Shown here in pieces: positions 15,360-24,216 of a DNA stretch of 54,557 nt. Under the pieces are notes generated by a model. The model saw only the letters and a list, made by a program, of their open reading frames with translations, ran no database searches and was not told the origin of the DNA. The position numbers and the translations under genes are program-made. The stretch is from JAFGVL01 sp031553685 (GTDB lineage Bacteria > Bacteroidota > Bacteroidia > Bacteroidales > Paludibacteraceae), in assembly GCA_031553685.1 (NCBI GenBank), contig JAVBLE010000016.1, forward strand, positions 1-54,557, read 5' to 3'. Within the stretch, counting starts at the first letter, position 1. The number at the start of each line of letters is the position of its first letter.

Positions 15360-15962
15360 TTATCTCCTTTTATCTTTTGCTGTGCTATCAAATGCTATTA
15401 AATTAAATAGTTCTCGCATGCGGGAGCGGACTCGATTACCATAGCAGTCTTCGAGTTCGGAGGCGGAAAGGTTGGTGGTGGCGTGGGTGAGCATGTGGTG
15501 GGCTATGTATTGGTCGTAACGGGAAAGCAGTATTTCGCCCATGACATTACACTGGTTGCCGTAGTATTTGAGGGTGCTTTCGGCACCAAGATCATCGAAG
15601 CAATGAATGTATGGGTAGTGGTCGGAGCTGTGGCTGTATGCATGGGTGCTGTATTTTTGAATGATTTCGTAGCCAGCACGGATAAACTCAAAGGTTATTT
15701 CGCGACAGGACTTGATAGCAAAACGGTGGCTGGGTTCGAGTATATGCCACATGACTGTAATGAGGCTTGTTTTACCACACCCAACAGGGCCTGTGAGAAG
15801 TAGCCCTTTATTGAGATTTAGATTGAACCTAGTGGCTTGTTGCTCGTCGTGGGTGAAGTAGGCTATGAGCTTTTGGATTAGCTCATGGTCTTCGGGGTAA
15901 ATTTGGAAATGCGGGCCGAAGAGTTCTTTGCCTTTGGATTGGATTAGGGTTAGTTTTTGCAT
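15360..15962 (-). CDS. DnaC-like ATPase (helicase loader type)
   Basis: 200 aa with Walker A GPVGCGKTS (58-66), Walker B HCFDDLG (120-126), a sensor 1-like THATTNLS, and an Arg-rich sensor 2-like segment NRVRSRMRELFNLIAF. This is the layout of DnaC/IstB-type AAA+ proteins that load the replicative helicase. There is no IstA transposase next to it, which argues against an IS21 helper. It is downstream of the DnaD-like gene on the same strand (104-bp gap). The likely role is loading host DnaB at the element's origin (inference). Confidence 0.8.
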   Translation of the reverse strand: MQKLTLIQSKGKELFGPHFQIYPEDHELIQKLIAYFTHDEQQATRFNLNLNKGLLLTGPVGCGKTSLITVMWHILEPSHRFAIKSCREITFEFIRAGYEIIQKYSTHAYSHSSDHYPYIHCFDDLGAESTLKYYGNQCNVMGEILLSRYDQYIAHHMLTHATTNLSASELEDCYGNRVRSRMRELFNLIAFDSTAKDKRR

Positions 15963-16066
15963 GGTTATATGTTTTTCCCCTCAAAGACACAAAGAGCGCA
16001 AAGGGAGTTTTAGTCAGAATTACAGGATTAACAGATTTTCTTGACTTTGCCAAGAGGAATAATGAT

Positions 16067-16840
16067 TCATAAGGGTTCGGAATAGTCTTTATTGATTGTG
16101 ATACTGAGGTTGCCGGGTTGGGGCAATTGGTTGTTTGCGGGCTTGGATTGATTGAATGAGGGTGCATTTAGTATCCAATTGCGGGCTGCGGCTTGCCAAT
16201 CTTGCATGGGTGTTTTGCCACCTACTTTCCATCCATTGCTTTGGAAATAGTTGTGGAATTTTTGTGCTTCGGTTTCTGTGCTGCTTTGTATGAGAAAATA
16301 GGCTTTGGCTTCTTCAATAGTAGGACAACTTCCTTTTACTTTTTCATTTTTGGCCTCAACTTTCTGTCCATTGACTTCGATTACTTTTGCTTTTCTTTTT
16401 GATACTTTTACCACTATTTCATTTTTTGGCGTGGTTTCGTTTTCATCGTTTTGTTTAGTAATGTTTATATTGTTTATATAAGGGGCTACTGCTTGTTCAA
16501 TACTTGTTTCGATATTGGTATGATGCAAAATAAGCTCTTGTTCATTACTTGACTGTAAATCGAACAGGTAAACCAAACTACCTTTGAATGGATTGTAAGA
16601 GGGTTGGTAACGGATATAACCGTAATTGTGTAGATCTTTGATGCACTTGTGATAGGTGGCTTTGGCGCATATCTTGCTGATGCGCATGAGTTCTTGACGC
16701 GAAATGGATACGGGATTTCGGAAGCGTTCGAGGTTCCAAAATTGAAAGATTGCCATGTATAGGCTTACATGGGTTGGATTGAGACGATCGTCGTCGGCTA
16801 CGCGGAGGAAGAAGCCGGTTAGTTGGCGGATATAGTTCAT
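16067..16840 (-). CDS. DnaD-like replication protein
   Basis: 257 aa. Residues 1-95 look like a winged-helix domain (LTGFFLRVADDDRLNPTHVSLYMAIFQFWN, then SISRQELMRISKICAKATYHKCIKDLHNYGYIRY). A charged linker follows. The C-terminal 50 residues (TEAQKFHNYFQSNGWKVGG, then PMQDWQAAARNWILN) are a motif I associate with phage or plasmid replication proteins of the DnaD/phage O type in Bacteroidota. It sits between an HTH gene and the DnaC-like ATPase, a usual initiator-loader arrangement. An initiator role is likely but not proven. Confidence 0.7.
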   Translation of the reverse strand: MNYIRQLTGFFLRVADDDRLNPTHVSLYMAIFQFWNLERFRNPVSISRQELMRISKICAKATYHKCIKDLHNYGYIRYQPSYNPFKGSLVYLFDLQSSNEQELILHHTNIETSIEQAVAPYINNINITKQNDENETTPKNEIVVKVSKRKAKVIEVNGQKVEAKNEKVKGSCPTIEEAKAYFLIQSSTETEAQKFHNYFQSNGWKVGGKTPMQDWQAAARNWILNAPSFNQSKPANNQLPQPGNLSITINKDYSEPL

Positions 16841-16876
16841 TTTTTAGATATTAGAATAAAGAACAAAGAATAAAGA

Positions 16877-17173
16877 CTATAATGATAGTGGGGATTGGAG
16901 GTTTTTCTTTTTTTGATTTTTGTTTAGAATGGCTTCGATGTCGGCGGTGCAGTAGTACATCGTGCCGCCTATTTTGGTATAGGGTAATGTGCCATTGAGG
17001 CGCAGGGTTTGGAGTGTGCCGGGTGATATGTTGAGCATACGGCGTACCTCGGGTGATTTGAGCCACTTCTTGTTTGTTTCGGGTTGTTGTTGGTTAAAAA
17101 TGGCACGGATTTCATCGAGTAGCTCGTTTTTGAATTCGTGCAGGTCGTCGGGTGTTAGAATTTGTGCAGGCAT
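16877..17173 (-). CDS. Helix-turn-helix (excisionase/MerR-like) protein
   Basis: 98 aa. A helical N terminus (LHEFKNELLDEIRAIFNQQ) precedes an HTH_17-type winged helix (residues about 37-85: WLKSPEVRRMLNISPGTLQT, then GTLPYTKIGGTMYYCTADIEAIL). Such proteins are standard in Bacteroidota mobile elements and act as regulators or recombination directionality factors. First gene of the leftward HTH-DnaD-DnaC unit. No integrase is near, so a regulatory role is more likely than excision (inference). Confidence 0.8.
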   Translation of the reverse strand: MPAQILTPDDLHEFKNELLDEIRAIFNQQQPETNKKWLKSPEVRRMLNISPGTLQTLRLNGTLPYTKIGGTMYYCTADIEAILNKNQKKKNLQSPLSL

Positions 17174-17553
17174 AAATTAATTTACAATTTAACGATTTAC
17201 AATTAGATAATCTTAATGTCTGGTTTTATGTTGTTCTCTATCACAAAGGGAACAAAGAACTTTGGCAAAGAATAAAAATATTTTCCGGCAAAGTTAATTG
17301 TGGTTCGGTTTGGTCTATTCACAAGGTGGGCACAATTGGGAGGAAAGCAAGTATCAGTACAAAAGGATTTTGTGAGAAATGTTTGTATAGTTTTTTCTCC
17401 AATTAAATAACAAAATGGAATAAAATATAAAAATTTGTAGGGACAAGCTTGTGTCAAAAATACAAAATGAATGAAAAAAAATTTTCAAACAACCTCTTAA
17501 AAATTATCTTTGTAAATCGTTTTTAATCATAAAATAATAAGACTTTGTATTTT
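17174..17553. other. Intergenic region with promoter for the PUL regulator
   Basis: About 380 bp without a gene between the divergent HTH gene and the sensor-regulator. A TATCTTTG box (17505-17512, TAnnTTTG) with TTTTC about 18 bp upstream is a likely promoter for the regulator, about 41 bp before its GTG start. Nothing marking an element end (tRNA, direct repeat) was seen. Confidence 0.45.
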
Positions 17554-20500
17554 GTGAAAATTTTAAAATTCCATATTGTACTTTTTCTATTTATCATATC
17601 CGGCAACTTATTTTGTCAGCCTGAAATAAAAAGAGAATATTATTCTACTGAAAATGGGCTTCCACACAATGCTGTATCAGATATGTTGCAAGATAGCCGC
17701 GGATATATGTGGTTTGCTACTTGGGACGGTTTAAGCCGGTTTGATGGTTTTGAATTTGTAAACTACAAAACAGGTGTTGATAGTAATATCCCATTTTTTC
17801 ATAACCGGATACGCAATCTTTATGAAGATAAGTTTGGTAATATATGGATATTGATGTATGATGAGAAACTTTTTCGATTAAATCGTAAAACGGATAAGTT
17901 TGAGAGTTTAATAAACCTTTTTCCAAATAGCACAAACGCTCGTTTAGCTGCTCCTCTGTTTTCTAAAAATGGAGATATTTGGGTATCGTTGCGCAATGAA
18001 GGTATTCTTCAAATAAAAACCGATTCTGTTTCCAATCATTTTACAGTTGAGTTTTATCCTCTAAAAGGAATTACTGTAAATCAGTTATTTGAAGATTCTT
18101 ATTCGACCATATGGCTTGCTACTTCGAACGGTATTCGGAAACTTAATTCAAAAGATATTTTCTTTGAGAAACAAAATATTTTAGTTTCTGCCCAATTAGG
18201 CCAGTATGTTTATTGGGGAACAGACAAAGGTGATATTTTGACAGCCCCCCTAAATCTCTCCAAAGAGGGAAAACCTGAAAGGCTTAACCTGTCTGTTAAT
18301 TCAGAAATCTTGTACCTTGCTAATTCTCCGTTAGAAGGTGCTTTATACATAGGCACCCGGCAACAGGGATTATTCCGGTATGATACGAAGCGTGGTGTTA
18401 TAAAGCAGGTAATTCCCCGTACTTGGACGATTACACACTTATATACGGATAGTAAAGGTTTGATATGGGCATTGACAGACCAGCCCGGAGTGGTAATGTA
18501 TGACCCTTTACAGGATAAATATACTTCTTTTACTCAAAAAGTAGTTGTGCCGGAGTATTATAGTCCGGGAGGAAGTATTTTTGAACATGATGGTATAGTA
18601 TGGGTAGTTATGAACAAGGGTGGATTTGGATATTATGATAGAACTACAAAAAAGTTTGAATATTTTCACAATAATCCATACGACCCCAATGCTATGTCGA
18701 ATGTGGTTGCTTCCGCTAAGATTGATTCGTCTAATGTATTGTGGTTGTCCACTCACAAGCGAGGAATAGAAAAATTAACCGTTATTGATCGAAAAGTTGA
18801 CCGAGTTTTATTAGAGAAAAACAGTCCGTCGCTTGCAGCCAATGAATTAAGAGCATTTGGTTTTGATAAAGATAGTTTGTTGTGGGTGGCGGCAAAGTCA
18901 GGGGTTCTTTATCGCCTTGATAAAGATATGAAGGTTATTAATCGAATTTCTAACGACAACAATGGTAACCCTATCGGTTTGATTTACACAATTACCCAAG
19001 ACCCATCAGGCGATTTATGGCTGGGAACAAAAGGAAATGGTTTGTTCAGAATGCACAAAGAGCCAAACGGAAAATATATATTTACACATTATAAACATAA
19101 TCCGGCTGACCCTTTCAGCCTTAGTTCCGATAATGTTTATTGTGTTTTGATAGATTCAAAAAAACAAATTTGGGTGGCTACCTACGGTGGTGGAGTTAAC
19201 CTAATGCAAAATAATAACGGACAAATTACATTTTTATCCAGCCGCAATACTTTTAAGGGTTACCCCATAAATTCCTGCAATAAGGTAAGAGCACTTGCCG
19301 AAGGCGATAACGGAGAAATTTGGGCAGGCTCGACAGAGGGTGTGGTTGCCATGAAATACAATCCAAAGAAAAAAGATGTGCAAGCCGTTGTTTATAAAAA
19401 AGAAGTTGACAATCCATCATCTTTATCTAATAATGATATTATACAAATATTTAAAGACAGCAACGGATATTTGTGGTTTGCCACTATCGGCGGTGGTTTA
19501 AGTAAACGCACAGGGACTTCGAAGGAAGGAAAAGCCGAGTTTATTTCATATACAGTACACGACGGATTACCATCGAATGAAATAAAAAGTATTACAGAAG
19601 ATAAAGATGGAAACCTTTGGTTTGCAACGGAGCATACTATTTGTTTTTTCAATTTCTCGACCAGAATTTTTTCGACACTTTCCATTTTGGAGGGAGTTGA
19701 TGGGACAATGTTCTCTGAGGCTACGGCTACTGTCATACCTACCGGCGAAATTCTTATCGGCACTCTGAACGGCTATTATCTGATAGATAAGAAAAAATTG
19801 TCAAATGCAGTTGTTGGAGGAGGATTCAAATTACAAATTACAGATTTTCAGGTAAACGAAAAGGCTACCTCTCCCCGATTAAATGCAGGATTTGAAAATT
19901 ATATACCGGAAAGTTCATTGGTAACACTTCCTGACAGGCATTCTGTTTTTAGTATAAAATTTGCTTCGTTAAACTATTCGCTTCAACATCGTATTCATTA
20001 TCAATATATACTGGTTGGATATGATAAAGAATGGAGAAACGGAGATGTTACCAGAAAAGCGACTTATTCGAATATTCCTGCCGGAGATTATACTTTTAAG
20101 GTTAAGGCATTTACAGCAGATAACCCTGATGTGTATGAAGTGAAAGAACTTCAAATTCATATTCCTCCTGATTTTTGGGCAAGAAAAGAGGCTTTTGTGC
20201 TGTATGGTTTCATTTTTATATCGTTAGTAGTTGGTGTATGGTTTGTACTATATCGCCGCAAGATGATATTAAAAAAATTCAAAGTACTGAAAATAGGGCC
20301 TTCTGAGATAGTATTCCATGATAACAAGGATTATAAATTTATATCCGGTTTGTTGGATTGGCTGGAAGAGAATTATACCAATCCTGAATTAGAGATAAAA
20401 GATATGGCCGCATTTTCGGGATTAAGCCGTACAAGCTTTTATAACAGACTGAAAGCTTTGGTGCAAATGTCGCCTGTTGAATTTGTTTCGGATTTTAGAA

Positions 20501-20691
20501 TGAAAAAAGCCAAAATGTATATTGAAAAGAGCAATATGACTATTGCTGAAATTGCTTACAGAACAGGATTTAATGACCCTGTTTACTTTACAAGGCTATT
20601 CAAATCTAAATATAAAATAACACCAAGCGAATGCAGAAAGAATGCATCGACCTCTCAGCTTATTGACGAAAAAGCGGTTCAAGAAAATTAA
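17554..20691 (+). CDS. Membrane-anchored sensor / AraC regulator lacking kinase
   Basis: About 1,045 aa. In order: signal peptide; a long region of two-component-regulator-propeller repeats (about residues 30-790; recurrent NGLPHNAVSDMLQDSRGYMW and LWLGT-type motifs); a Y_Y_Y domain (about 800-870); one membrane helix (about 880-900); and an AraC-family HTH (about 935-1035: IKDMAAFSGLSRTSFYNRLK ... AYRTGFNDPVYFTRLFK). Hybrid two-component regulators of PULs have HisKA, HATPase and receiver domains between membrane and HTH; all are missing here. It likely senses pectin fragments in the periplasm and acts directly on DNA. A GTG at 17554 gives the best signal peptide; a TTG at 17545 is an alternative. 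Confidence 0.9.
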   Translation: MKILKFHIVLFLFIISGNLFCQPEIKREYYSTENGLPHNAVSDMLQDSRGYMWFATWDGLSRFDGFEFVNYKTGVDSNIPFFHNRIRNLYEDKFGNIWILMYDEKLFRLNRKTDKFESLINLFPNSTNARLAAPLFSKNGDIWVSLRNEGILQIKTDSVSNHFTVEFYPLKGITVNQLFEDSYSTIWLATSNGIRKLNSKDIFFEKQNILVSAQLGQYVYWGTDKGDILTAPLNLSKEGKPERLNLSVNSEILYLANSPLEGALYIGTRQQGLFRYDTKRGVIKQVIPRTWTITHLYTDSKGLIWALTDQPGVVMYDPLQDKYTSFTQKVVVPEYYSPGGSIFEHDGIVWVVMNKGGFGYYDRTTKKFEYFHNNPYDPNAMSNVVASAKIDSSNVLWLSTHKRGIEKLTVIDRKVDRVLLEKNSPSLAANELRAFGFDKDSLLWVAAKSGVLYRLDKDMKVINRISNDNNGNPIGLIYTITQDPSGDLWLGTKGNGLFRMHKEPNGKYIFTHYKHNPADPFSLSSDNVYCVLIDSKKQIWVATYGGGVNLMQNNNGQITFLSSRNTFKGYPINSCNKVRALAEGDNGEIWAGSTEGVVAMKYNPKKKDVQAVVYKKEVDNPSSLSNNDIIQIFKDSNGYLWFATIGGGLSKRTGTSKEGKAEFISYTVHDGLPSNEIKSITEDKDGNLWFATEHTICFFNFSTRIFSTLSILEGVDGTMFSEATATVIPTGEILIGTLNGYYLIDKKKLSNAVVGGGFKLQITDFQVNEKATSPRLNAGFENYIPESSLVTLPDRHSVFSIKFASLNYSLQHRIHYQYILVGYDKEWRNGDVTRKATYSNIPAGDYTFKVKAFTADNPDVYEVKELQIHIPPDFWARKEAFVLYGFIFISLVVGVWFVLYRRKMILKKFKVLKIGPSEIVFHDNKDYKFISGLLDWLEENYTNPELEIKDMAAFSGLSRTSFYNRLKALVQMSPVEFVSDFRMKKAKMYIEKSNMTIAEIAYRTGFNDPVYFTRLFKSKYKITPSECRKNASTSQLIDEKAVQEN

Positions 20692-20714
20692 TCCAACCCT
20701 ATAAAATTGGAAAA

Positions 20715-20744
20715 GGAAGCATAGTTTTCTATGTTTCCTTTTTT
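20715..20744 (+). terminator. Terminator after the PUL regulator
   Basis: GGAAGCATAG-TTTT-CTATGTTTCC followed by TTTTTT, 24 bp past the regulator stop. It separates the regulator from the susC transcript. Confidence 0.85.
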
Positions 20745-20811
20745 ATTCCCCTAATTCTTCTTATAAAAAATACAGTTTCTTAGGCATTATAAATATCTAT
20801 TAATAAAGTTA

Positions 20812-20844
20812 TTGATAGAAAATCCTATTCTTTTGTCAGTTTCT
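20812..20844 (+). promoter_or_regulatory. Candidate regulator binding site upstream of susC
   Basis: TTGATAgAAAATCCTATTCTTTTGTcagTTTCT matches 29 of 33 positions with 35005-35037, upstream of the 703-aa glycosidase gene. It lies 118 bp before the susC ATG. A weak TAnnTTTG-like box (TACTTTCG, 20876-20883) follows. The two transcription units belong to the same locus, so a shared operator for the AraC-type sensor is plausible (inference). Confidence 0.55.
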
Positions 20845-20962
20845 TTTACTGCCTATTTTTCTTTGTTTATACTTTTACTTTCGAACATTCAGCAGAAAAA
20901 GTTTTTTTGTTGAAAGAAAATATAAAATATAATAAATGTACAACCTTTAAATTTAGTAAACA

Positions 20963-23900
20963 ATGAGAAAAACCTTACGATTTTTACTTTTATTATTTGT
21001 GCTGAGCTTTATGGCAAATGCGAATGCACAAAGAGAAGTAGCCGGAGTGGTAAAAGATGCCGATGGTAATCCTGCACAATTTGTGACGGTGCAAGTGAAA
21101 GGAACAACGATTGGAGCAGAAACTGATGAGAATGGAGCCTATACCTTTAGCATACCCGATGGCGTTGATGCTAAAACTCTAATCATCTCAATGGGGGCTG
21201 ACGAATTTGAAACGCCGATTGCAAAAGAGACTCAACAACCGGAAGCCAAATTTAAAAAAGAAAAAACAAATGACCTTGACACTTATGTTGTAATTGGTTA
21301 TGGCGAGGCAAAACGGGCAGACTTATTGGGCGCTGTTGGATCAGTCACTTCCAAAGAGTTAAGCGAAGTGCCTGTTGCGTCAGTGGTTGAGGCAATGGCA
21401 GGAAAGATCGCCGGTGTAAATGTATTGGCAACTGAGGGAGACCCTGATGCTGAAATTCAAATTAGAGTACGCGGCGGAACTTCAATAACGCAAGATAATA
21501 CTCCTTTATACATTGTTGATGGTTTTCCTGTTGGTAGCATATCAGATATTCCGGCTTCAGAAATTAAATCGATAGATGTGCTTAAAGATGCTTTCTCGAC
21601 TGCAATTTATGGTTCGCGCGGGGCTAATGGCGTAGTTATTATAACCACAAAAAGTGGCGAAAAAGGAAAGTTAAAAGTGAATTACAATGCGTATGCGGGG
21701 TATAAGAAAATGGCAAATGCCGACAATATTGAACCCTTGAGTACCTCTGAATATGTAAAATATCAATATGAATTGGCTGCTATACAAAAGAAAATAGATC
21801 AAAACTATATACCATACTTTGGTCTTTTTCAAGACATTGACCTTTATGATGATGTGCAGGGAAACGATTGGGTCGAACAGGTTTTTGGAAGAACGGGCTC
21901 TGTGTTTAGCCAAAGTGTCAGTATTTCCGGTGGGTCTGATAACTTTAAGATAAATGCTAATTATACAGGTGTTAAAGATAAAGCGATTATGATCGGTTCT
22001 GATTTTAAACGAAATAATCTTAGTTTAAAAACAACTTACACACCAACCAAAAAGCTCGGTTTTGATTTTTCTATCCGTTATTCGGACACCGAAATAAATG
22101 GAAGTGGTGCTAATGGTATAAATGATAAAGGGAATACCTCCGGAGGTCGTTTGAAACATGCTGTTTTGTATGCGCCTATCCCTTTGGCAAAAGTTGCCGA
22201 CGAAACTGATGTGGAAGAAGAATATGGCGACCTCGTTCCTCCCCTAACAGCTGTGGCTGATGGAGATAAAATGCGTAACCGGATTAACTGGAACGCTAAT
22301 GCGGGCATTAGCTACGATATCATCAAAAACTTAAAACTGAAAGTAGAAGGAGGATTGGATGATTATGAAGAAGTAACCAATGCTTTCTATGGGAAAACAA
22401 ATTATTATGTGAAAAATAATGTAGCCGATATGTATAAAGGTAAACCGGCTGCTATTTTGACAGACTACTATCGAAAAAAACTTCGTAATACAAATACTTT
22501 GAGGTATAATTTCAAAGATTTGATAAAAAACAAGAAACATAAGTTAGATGCGTTGGTAGGCGAAGAATATTTGCTTACAACAGCCAATACATTGACTTCG
22601 GAAGTGGATGGTTTGCCCGATTATTTTGATTCAAAAAAAGCATGGAATTTTATGGGTTCCGGCATCCCTACTTCTGTCAACAATTTATATAGTGCCGACG
22701 ATATTTTACTTTCTTTCTTTGGGCGTGTAAACTATGACTTCAAGTCAAAATATTCGTTGTCCGGAACATTTCGTGCTGATGGTTCCAGTAAATTTGCCGA
22801 AGGAAACAAATGGGGTTATTTCCCTTCTATTGGGGCTGCGTGGCGTATATCTGATGAACATTGGATGACGGCATCCAAAAAATGTATGGATAATTTAAAA
22901 TTGAGATATAGTTTTGGTACATCCGGCAATAACAATATTCCAACGGATCAAACAATTCGTATTTATCACTCATCCAACACCACAAATCAGGAGTTAACTA
23001 ATAACTATTTTTCTACCGGTACCATACTTTACAATCCTGACCTTACATGGGAAACCACTCTTTCTAACAATATTGGTATTGACTTTGGTTTTATCCGAAG
23101 TAGAATTAACGGTACGATCGAAATTTACCAAAACAACACCAAAGACCTGCTTATGAACTTTACCGTACAAGGAGTTGGTTATAAAACACAATACCGGAAT
23201 GTGGGTGAAACTCGTAGTCGAGGAGCAGAATTAACTTTAAATGGAGTTGTTATTGACAAGAAAAAATATGGGTTGACTGTCAGTGCAAATGTTGGCTTTA
23301 ACAATAACAAAATTATATCTATGGGTGATCTTCCTGACTTTAATGCATCATCCGGCTGGGCTTCTACCGAAATACAAGACGATTACCGCGTGCGTGTAGG
23401 AGGTAATGTTGGCGAAATGCAGGGATATATTACCGAAGGGCGTTATGAAGTGAGTGATTTCAAAGGCTATAATCAAACTACCGGAAAATGGGAATTAAAA
23501 GAAGGGGTGGCTGATGCAACTAATATTATCGGTGCAGGTTATTTGCGCCCGGGTGCTTTAAAATTGAAAGACATTAGTGGTCCAAATGGTGAGCCGGATG
23601 GTATGATTACTAACGACGATAAAACGATTATAGGTAATTCAACTCCTAAGTGTGCCGGTGGTTTTAATATTTCTGCCCGCGCATACGGTTTTGATCTCAC
23701 TGCCAGCTTTAACTGGGTGTATGGCAACGATATTTATAATGCCAACAAAATCGATTTTACATCAGCGCGCAACAAAAATTATCGCAATATGACAGCCGAA
23801 ATGGCATCAGGAAACCGCTGGAATAATATCAACTGGGAAACAGGCGAACTGGTGAATGACCCGGAAATGTTGACTCAAATGAATACAAATACAAGCATGT

Positions 23901-24196
23901 GGTCGCCGGCTATGCAATATGCTGTATTCCATAGTTGGGCAGTAGAAGATGGATCATTCCTTCGTTTGAATAACCTGGTTATAGGTTATACTCTTCCCAA
24001 AAATTTGGTAAAAAGGGCTAAAATAGAGAACCTTCGTTTTTATGTAACAGGCACAAATTTGTTCTGCTGGACAAAATACACCGGATTTGACCCTGAAGTA
24101 GATACCCGCCGTTCATCTCCGTTTACACCGGGCGTTGACTATTCGGGTTACCCTAAAAGCCGTCAATGGGTGTTCGGGCTTAATTTAGATTTCTAA
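20963..24196 (+). CDS. SusC-like TonB-dependent outer-membrane transporter
   Basis: 1,077 aa. A signal peptide (cleaved after ANANAQ) is followed by a carboxypeptidase-regulatory-like domain (residues about 24-95, REVAGVVKDADGNPAQFVTV), then the SusC plug start (DTYVVIGYG, about 109-117; GADLLG-type region; SASIYGSRGANGVVIITTK-like segment) and a long beta-barrel ending in WVFGLNLDF. It forms the outer-membrane import channel with SusD for large pectin oligosaccharides and needs a TonB protein. It is first in the susC-susD-lipoprotein operon, 20 bp before susD. The pectin specificity is inferred from neighbouring enzymes. Confidence 0.95.
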   Translation: MRKTLRFLLLLFVLSFMANANAQREVAGVVKDADGNPAQFVTVQVKGTTIGAETDENGAYTFSIPDGVDAKTLIISMGADEFETPIAKETQQPEAKFKKEKTNDLDTYVVIGYGEAKRADLLGAVGSVTSKELSEVPVASVVEAMAGKIAGVNVLATEGDPDAEIQIRVRGGTSITQDNTPLYIVDGFPVGSISDIPASEIKSIDVLKDAFSTAIYGSRGANGVVIITTKSGEKGKLKVNYNAYAGYKKMANADNIEPLSTSEYVKYQYELAAIQKKIDQNYIPYFGLFQDIDLYDDVQGNDWVEQVFGRTGSVFSQSVSISGGSDNFKINANYTGVKDKAIMIGSDFKRNNLSLKTTYTPTKKLGFDFSIRYSDTEINGSGANGINDKGNTSGGRLKHAVLYAPIPLAKVADETDVEEEYGDLVPPLTAVADGDKMRNRINWNANAGISYDIIKNLKLKVEGGLDDYEEVTNAFYGKTNYYVKNNVADMYKGKPAAILTDYYRKKLRNTNTLRYNFKDLIKNKKHKLDALVGEEYLLTTANTLTSEVDGLPDYFDSKKAWNFMGSGIPTSVNNLYSADDILLSFFGRVNYDFKSKYSLSGTFRADGSSKFAEGNKWGYFPSIGAAWRISDEHWMTASKKCMDNLKLRYSFGTSGNNNIPTDQTIRIYHSSNTTNQELTNNYFSTGTILYNPDLTWETTLSNNIGIDFGFIRSRINGTIEIYQNNTKDLLMNFTVQGVGYKTQYRNVGETRSRGAELTLNGVVIDKKKYGLTVSANVGFNNNKIISMGDLPDFNASSGWASTEIQDDYRVRVGGNVGEMQGYITEGRYEVSDFKGYNQTTGKWELKEGVADATNIIGAGYLRPGALKLKDISGPNGEPDGMITNDDKTIIGNSTPKCAGGFNISARAYGFDLTASFNWVYGNDIYNANKIDFTSARNKNYRNMTAEMASGNRWNNINWETGELVNDPEMLTQMNTNTSMWSPAMQYAVFHSWAVEDGSFLRLNNLVIGYTLPKNLVKRAKIENLRFYVTGTNLFCWTKYTGFDPEVDTRRSSPFTPGVDYSGYPKSRQWVFGLNLDF

Positions 24197-24216
24197 CATT
24201 AAAATAAAATTCAATA

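Noticed and set aside
15360..15962. IstB helper of an IS21-type insertion sequence
   Set aside because: No IstA transposase is adjacent and no terminal repeats were seen; the neighbour is a DnaD-like protein, which favours a replication role.
17554..20691. Frameshifted or truncated hybrid two-component regulator
   Set aside because: The frame is continuous from signal peptide to the AraC domain, so the missing kinase and receiver reflect a real domain arrangement and not a broken gene.
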